Source of the DNA: Calditerrivibrio sp.
GTDB taxonomy: Bacteria > Chrysiogenota > Deferribacteres > Deferribacterales > Calditerrivibrionaceae
Direction of reading: 5' to 3'
DNA length: 10,000 bases
NCBI GenBank assembly: GCA_020217115.1
Contig: JAIWOA010000036.1
Location: 1-10,000, forward strand
This document shows positions 7,113-10,000 of this stretch, one piece after another. The notes below the pieces were generated by a model, which had not been told where the DNA came from, did no database searches, and saw nothing but the letters and a program-made list of their open reading frames with translations. The translations under genes were made by a program, and so were the position numbers. Within the stretch, counting starts at the first letter, position 1, and the number at the start of each line of letters is the position of its first letter.

Positions 7113-7139
7113 ATTATACGATATTTTTATCGAAAACAA
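7113..7139 (-). promoter_or_regulatory. Possible internal promoter for the CxxxCH gene
   Basis: A perfect TATAAT (7118-7113 on the minus strand) overlaps the stop codon of the TorD-like gene. TTGTTT (7139-7134) lies 15 bases upstream, a short spacer. Two symmetric elements flank it: CGATA-tttt-TATCG (7119-7132) and the near-palindrome ATTGTAATATTCCAAT (7099-7114). It could give the CxxxCH gene separate expression, but in AT-rich DNA chance matches are common. Confidence 0.3.
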
Positions 7140-7761
7140 TCCATAAAAACTCTTCCAGCTCCCTAACAAACTTAGCCACAAACTGAGCAGTTACTCTATA
7201 AAATTCCAGCTTAGAACCATCCGTAACTCTTTTTGAGAAATCATCTACCATAGAGGAAACATACTCTTTTAAAACCTTCTCTGCGACAGATATCTTTCTA
7301 AAATCAGTTTCTAATGCTCTGGATAATAAAAGTCCAATAAACTCAAAAAGTATATATAGATTGTCCTCAACATCCTTAACATCATCCCTGAGCACAAAAC
7401 CCTCTTCATGCATAATATCCCTGAGCTTTATGGTTGAATCCCTTAGCAGAAGCTTCTCTTCTGATGTATAAACAGAAGAGTAAAGCGGAGCAATAACCCC
7501 ACCATAATTTGCAACAAACAACCTCACGTACTCTACTTCTAAATCCTCCTGTAAGGGCAAATCTGGAGATGAAAGCTCATAATCCAGCAAAAAAAACTTA
7601 AACTCATCAAAATAATCCCTCAAAGACTTGTAAACATTGCTATCAGGATATCTAAATATAAGAGAAAGATAAATACAAAGATTAGAAAACATACTCAAAG
7701 ATTCTTTCAAATCTGTTTCCTCAATACTTTTAACATTCTCTAAATCAAAATCTTCAATCAA
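7114..7761 (-). CDS. TorD/DmsD/NarJ-family molybdoenzyme chaperone
   Basis: The 215-residue, all-helical, cytosolic-looking protein has no signal peptide. It carries the pattern of the TorD-like redox enzyme maturation proteins: EYVRLFVANYGG (77-88) followed by APLYSSVY (91-98), and the helix VEDNLYILFEFIGLLLSRA (131-149), corresponding to the family's ExDH-type region. Known members bind the twin-arginine signal or apo-form of a molybdopterin enzyme until cofactor insertion. No molybdoenzyme gene is in the window, so the client is elsewhere. The start is a TTG at 7761, supported by AGAGG 7 bases upstream. The first ATG (7692) has no ribosome site and would lose the first helix. A promoter is visible at 7795-7822. 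The CxxxCH gene follows after 57 bases. Assignment to the superfamily is fairly sure; the subfamily and gene name are not. Confidence 0.75.
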   Translation of the reverse strand: MIEDFDLENVKSIEETDLKESLSMFSNLCIYLSLIFRYPDSNVYKSLRDYFDEFKFFLLDYELSSPDLPLQEDLEVEYVRLFVANYGGVIAPLYSSVYTSEEKLLLRDSTIKLRDIMHEEGFVLRDDVKDVEDNLYILFEFIGLLLSRALETDFRKISVAEKVLKEYVSSMVDDFSKRVTDGSKLEFYRVTAQFVAKFVRELEEFLWIVFDKNIV

Positions 7762-7768
7762 TTTGATA

Positions 7769-7773
7769 CCTCT
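7769..7773 (-). promoter_or_regulatory. Shine-Dalgarno site supporting the TTG start of the chaperone gene
   Basis: AGAGG on the minus strand ends 7 bases before the TTG at 7761. No in-frame ATG lies nearby; the next one, at 7692, lacks any such site. Confidence 0.65.
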
Positions 7774-7794
7774 TTACTATATTTACTGCCTATA

Positions 7795-7822
7795 ATAATA
7801 CTTATTTTTAGAAATTTGTAAA
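7795..7822 (-). promoter_or_regulatory. Probable promoter of the chaperone-cytochrome unit
   Basis: On the minus strand TTTACA (7822-7817) and TATTAT (7800-7795) each match the sigma-70 consensus at 5 of 6 positions and are 16 bases apart. Transcription would start near 7788, about 27 bases ahead of the TTG start. Confidence 0.55.
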
Positions 7823-7830
7823 GTCTTTTT

Positions 7831-7847
7831 TTGTATACAATATACAA
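7831..7847. promoter_or_regulatory. Palindrome upstream of the chaperone promoter, possible operator
   Basis: The sequence TTGTATACAATATACAA contains a perfect 7-bp inverted repeat (TTGTATA/TATACAA, 3-base spacer) and, within it, the 10-bp palindrome TTGTATACAA (7831-7840). It sits 8 bases beyond the -35 box, centred near -50, where activators often bind. It lacks a U tract on the minus strand, so it is a poor terminator for the FliL-like gene. The TTGTATACAA core recalls some GntR-type operators, but no regulator gene is in the window. Confidence 0.4.
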
Positions 7848-7855
7848 CATTATTT

Positions 7856-8251
7856 TTATCGATAAACTACAAAGTGGGTAAAATAGACTTCTTTAATCAC
7901 TTCTTTTCCGTAATAACTATTTAACATTTTTTTTATCTTTATCTTTATCTCCTCTTTTGCTGCAGGACTTTGAACCTCTCCCATGTCCGAAAGGGTCTCA
8001 GAAATCATTGCTGTAACTTTTTTTCTATCAGCATCCACTACAAGTGCCGATTTATCATCACTTATTTCAAGCATCATATTTAGATTTGCAAATTTATATG
8101 TTTGATTATTTCCGCTTATTATAACACCCTCAATCTTTACCTTAGGTTTATTGTATGGTTTAAACGTTGATGTAATCTGATCTTTATATATAAAAAATAT
8201 AATAACCGACATTATAAGAAAAACACCAATAACCTGAAAAACTATCTTCAT
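7856..8251 (-). CDS. FliL-like single-pass membrane protein
   Basis: The 131-residue product has one N-terminal membrane segment (about residues 4-22, VFQVIGVFLIMSVIIFFIY) with the rest facing the periplasm. The C-terminal part, KIKKMLNSYYGKEVIKEVYFTHFVVYR, matches the end of FliL-family proteins (a V.FTDFV.Q type motif), where FliL sits at the flagellar stator and supports torque. The cytosolic N-tail of typical FliL is almost absent. No flagellar genes adjoin it, so it may be a FliL paralogue outside the flagellar operon, or a member with another membrane role. GGAGG lies 4 bases before the ATG. Its own promoter may be TTGATT-16-TATCAT (8294-8267), which would place the ribosome site at the very 5' end of the mRNA. 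Codon use looks like its neighbours. Confidence 0.55.
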   Translation of the reverse strand: MKIVFQVIGVFLIMSVIIFFIYKDQITSTFKPYNKPKVKIEGVIISGNNQTYKFANLNMMLEISDDKSALVVDADRKKVTAMISETLSDMGEVQSPAAKEEIKIKIKKMLNSYYGKEVIKEVYFTHFVVYR

Positions 8252-8367
8252 ACTGCCTCCTTAGAAATGATACCAAAAATTCTAAAAAAATCAAATATAC
8301 CTTTAAGTGAGCAAATATTCTATAAGTAAAATAGTTTTCTTTAAAAATGAACTTTGATCTATATAAT

Positions 8368-8392
8368 AAAAAAGCCCCCTAACGGGGGCTTT
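8368..8392 (-). terminator. Intrinsic terminator of the sdh operon
   Basis: On the minus strand AAAGCCCCC (8392-8384 approximately) pairs with GGGGGC (8379-8374), loop GTTA, followed by TTTTTT (8373-8368). It begins 4 bases after the sdhB stop codon. The stretch 8252-8367 between it and the FliL-like gene is AT-rich and holds no gene. Confidence 0.95.
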
Positions 8393-8395
8393 AGA

Positions 8396-9112
8396 TTAAT
8401 AACCTCTTTCGAGGAGCATTCTTCTGATTCCAACAATAGCCTTTGTTGGATTAAGCTGTTTTGGGCAAGCTTCAACACAGTTATAGATTGTATGGCATCT
8501 CCATACCCCATTTTTATCGTTAAGTATAGGCAACCTTTCTTCAGCACCCTCATCCCTTGAGTCGATAAGATACCTGTAGGCTCTGAGGAATGCATTTGGT
8601 CCCAAATACTTTTCATCTGCCCAGTAAGATGGACAGGATGAAGAACAACATCCACAAAGAATACACTCATAAAGACCATCGAGTAACTTCCTGTCTTCTG
8701 GAGATTGATAATATTCCTTGTCTGGGGCAGGACTTTTTCTAATAAGGTAAGGTTTAACTGTAATGAACTTCTGGAAGAAATCATCAACATCAGTAACCAG
8801 GTCTCTAATAACCCTCATACCAGGCAAAGGCTGTATAACAATATGATCAGTTCCAAGATCTTCTATCTTTGTCATACATGAAAGCATATTTACGCCATTT
8901 ACATTGATACCATCTGAGCCACAAACACCCTCACGGCAAGATCTTCTAAAGCTGAAGGTAGGATCAAGCTCCCACTTTACTTGATTGAGACCTTCAAGCA
9001 ATAACATACCAATTCTTCTTATCTCAACTTTATAGGTTTGGTAATATGGCTCTTTATCTTTTTCAGGATCATATCTAAATATCTCAAATGTCACAAACTT
9101 ATTTGTACTCAT
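8396..9112 (-). CDS. sdhB: Succinate dehydrogenase iron-sulfur subunit SdhB
   Basis: SdhB carries electrons from the flavoprotein SdhA through three iron-sulfur clusters to the membrane anchor and quinone. The product is 238 residues, matching E. coli SdhB (238). The [2Fe-2S] site is C59, C64, D67 and C79 (CREGVCGSD, with Asp in place of the third Cys, as in E. coli). The [4Fe-4S] site is C150, C153, C156 and C216. The [3Fe-4S] site is C160, C206 and C212. The CILCGCCSSSCP run and CHTIYNCVEACPK resemble SdhB more than FrdB. Three ATGs stand in tandem after GGGAGG: the third (9112) has a normal 6-base spacing, while the first directly abuts the ribosome site, so I chose 9112. It is the last gene of the operon, 16 bases after sdhA, followed by a strong terminator. 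The direction of catalysis in the cell cannot be read from sequence. Confidence 0.95.
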   Translation of the reverse strand: MSTNKFVTFEIFRYDPEKDKEPYYQTYKVEIRRIGMLLLEGLNQVKWELDPTFSFRRSCREGVCGSDGINVNGVNMLSCMTKIEDLGTDHIVIQPLPGMRVIRDLVTDVDDFFQKFITVKPYLIRKSPAPDKEYYQSPEDRKLLDGLYECILCGCCSSSCPSYWADEKYLGPNAFLRAYRYLIDSRDEGAEERLPILNDKNGVWRCHTIYNCVEACPKQLNPTKAIVGIRRMLLERGY

Positions 9113-9118
9113 CATCAT

Positions 9119-9124
9119 CCTCCC
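9119..9124 (-). promoter_or_regulatory. sdhB Shine-Dalgarno site before a triple ATG
   Basis: GGGAGG is followed immediately by ATGATGATG. Spacings are 0, 3 and 6 bases to the three in-frame ATGs. The third, at 9112, is the most likely main start; the second may be used to some extent. Confidence 0.7.
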
Positions 9125-9128
9125 TTAA

Positions 9129-10000
9129 TTAGTATACTCTTGGTTTTGGTGGGAAAGTTTCCACTGTGAGAGGCTTCATACGAACAGGTCTGTAATCTAC
9201 CTGAATATTTCCTTCACCATCTAATGTAACCTCAGTATGTTTATGGAAGTTAGCATCATCCCTTTCAGGATAATCTTCCCTTGCATGGCCACCCCTTGAT
9301 TCTTTTCTAAGAAGTGCTGCTTCAGTAAAAGCTCTGGCTACAAGAACCATATTATTCATCTCAAGAGCCTCTATAAGTTCAAGGTTATATACGGATGATT
9401 TGTCATTAACTTTATAATCATCAAGCTGCTTAGACATATCTACTAAAATACCCCTGGCAGTTGTCATACTCTCTTCAGTCCTGAAAACACCAACATATTT
9501 TTCCATTATTTCAGTCAATTGTTTATACATTGGTCCAAAGGTATTTTTCCCATTCCCATTAAGAAACTTTTGAACAAGGGCAATCCCTTCAGCACCTGCA
9601 TTTTCAGCCAATGGAACAAATCCAGACTCCTTAGCATATTTAGCAGACTGTTCACCAGCAGTCCTACCAAATACAACAAGATCTAACAAAGAGTTTGTTC
9701 CAAGTCTGTTAGCCCCATGAACTGACGCAGAAGCAATCTCACCAGCTGCAAAAAATCCAGGTACTGTTTCTTCTGGATTTGCACCTTTACCTCTGATAAC
9801 ATTTGTAAGATAATTAGTAGGTATCCCACCATTTTGATAATGGGCAGTTGGCATAACCGGAATTGGCTCTTTAGTACAATCAACTCCAGCAAAAACAAGA
9901 CTAAGTTCATGAATTCCTGGAAGCTTTTCATGTATTGCCTCTGCACCAATGTGGTCAATTTTAAGAAGTACATGATCCTTATTAGGACCAACACCTCTAC
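9129..10000 (-). CDS. sdhA: Succinate dehydrogenase flavoprotein subunit SdhA, C-terminal half
   Basis: SdhA is the FAD-binding catalytic subunit that interconverts succinate and fumarate. About 290 C-terminal residues are visible of the usual near 590; the frame stays open to base 10000. The visible part begins RGVGPNKDHVLLKIDHIGAE, matching the E. coli GPKKDHVLLKLDHLG region. It continues KEPIPVMPTAHYQNGGIPTN (the HY pair binds dicarboxylate and FAD), then FAAGEIASASVHGANRLGTN and SLLDLVVFGRTAG (the FAD-binding C-terminal part of the fold). Further on are ESRGGHAREDYPERDD and the helical tail ending PPKPRVY. The ATG at 9854 is internal, not a start. sdhB follows after 16 bases. The segment does not include the flavin-attaching histidine or the N-terminal Rossmann motif, which lie off the edge. 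Confidence 0.96.
   Translation of the reverse strand, partial: RGVGPNKDHVLLKIDHIGAEAIHEKLPGIHELSLVFAGVDCTKEPIPVMPTAHYQNGGIPTNYLTNVIRGKGANPEETVPGFFAAGEIASASVHGANRLGTNSLLDLVVFGRTAGEQSAKYAKESGFVPLAENAGAEGIALVQKFLNGNGKNTFGPMYKQLTEIMEKYVGVFRTEESMTTARGILVDMSKQLDDYKVNDKSSVYNLELIEALEMNNMVLVARAFTEAALLRKESRGGHAREDYPERDDANFHKHTEVTLDGEGNIQVDYRPVRMKPLTVETFPPKPRVY

Noticed and set aside
7831..7847. Palindrome as terminator of the FliL-like gene
   Set aside because: On the minus strand it is followed by A residues and the stem is AT-rich, so it fits an operator better.
9129..9854. A 241-residue protein starting at 9854
   Set aside because: The same frame continues upstream to base 10000 with clear SdhA sequence, so the Met is internal.
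1..10000. CRISPR array, transposon, phage, toxin-antitoxin or defence island
   Set aside because: No regularly spaced repeats, transposase, integrase or terminal inverted repeats were seen. The large genes are mostly known metabolic or respiratory families in tight, coherent order.

Overview
The window is ordinary chromosomal DNA of an AT-rich, Gram-negative, respiring bacterium. Evidence for this is an outer-membrane barrel protein ending in an aromatic residue, exported c-type cytochrome-like and FliL-like proteins, a bacterial succinate dehydrogenase, and a TPP riboswitch. Gene content and protein style fit a thermophilic Deferribacterota member (Calditerrivibrio or Deferribacter type). 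That placement is recognition from memory, not a database result, and I hold it only moderately.

Layout. At the left is a minus-strand thiamine operon, thiC-thiE-thiL (2700 down to 1, thiL cut by the window edge). Its leader holds a TPP riboswitch (2782-2861) and an intrinsic terminator (2742-2772). Diverging from it is ilvD on the plus strand (2964-4802). The likely -35 boxes of the two promoters are only 9 bp apart. ilvD converges on a minus-strand porin-like gene (4919-6598). Everything to its right is also on the minus strand: a small exported protein with a CxxxCH motif (6751-7056), a TorD/NarJ-type chaperone starting at TTG (7114-7761), an orphan FliL-like membrane protein (7856-8251), sdhB (8396-9112) and the C-terminal half of sdhA (9129-10000, continuing off the right edge).

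How the genes work together. ThiC makes the pyrimidine half of thiamine, ThiE joins it to the thiazole half, and ThiL phosphorylates thiamine phosphate to TPP. TPP then represses the operon through the riboswitch. IlvD makes the keto acid precursors of valine, leucine and isoleucine. An earlier enzyme of that pathway, acetohydroxyacid synthase, needs TPP, which gives the divergent thi/ilv arrangement some metabolic logic. SdhAB are the catalytic subunits of complex II. The chaperone and the cytochrome-like gene probably form a two-gene unit serving a respiratory molybdoenzyme encoded elsewhere.

Several naive ORF starts are corrected here by Shine-Dalgarno position: thiC at 2700, ilvD at 2964, the porin-like gene at 6598 and sdhB at 9112. 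I found no mobile element, CRISPR array, tRNA, rRNA or clearly new multi-gene system. The most unusual items are the CxxxCH protein paired with an orphan chaperone, the duplicated-arm expression platform of the riboswitch, and the back-to-back thiC/ilvD promoters.
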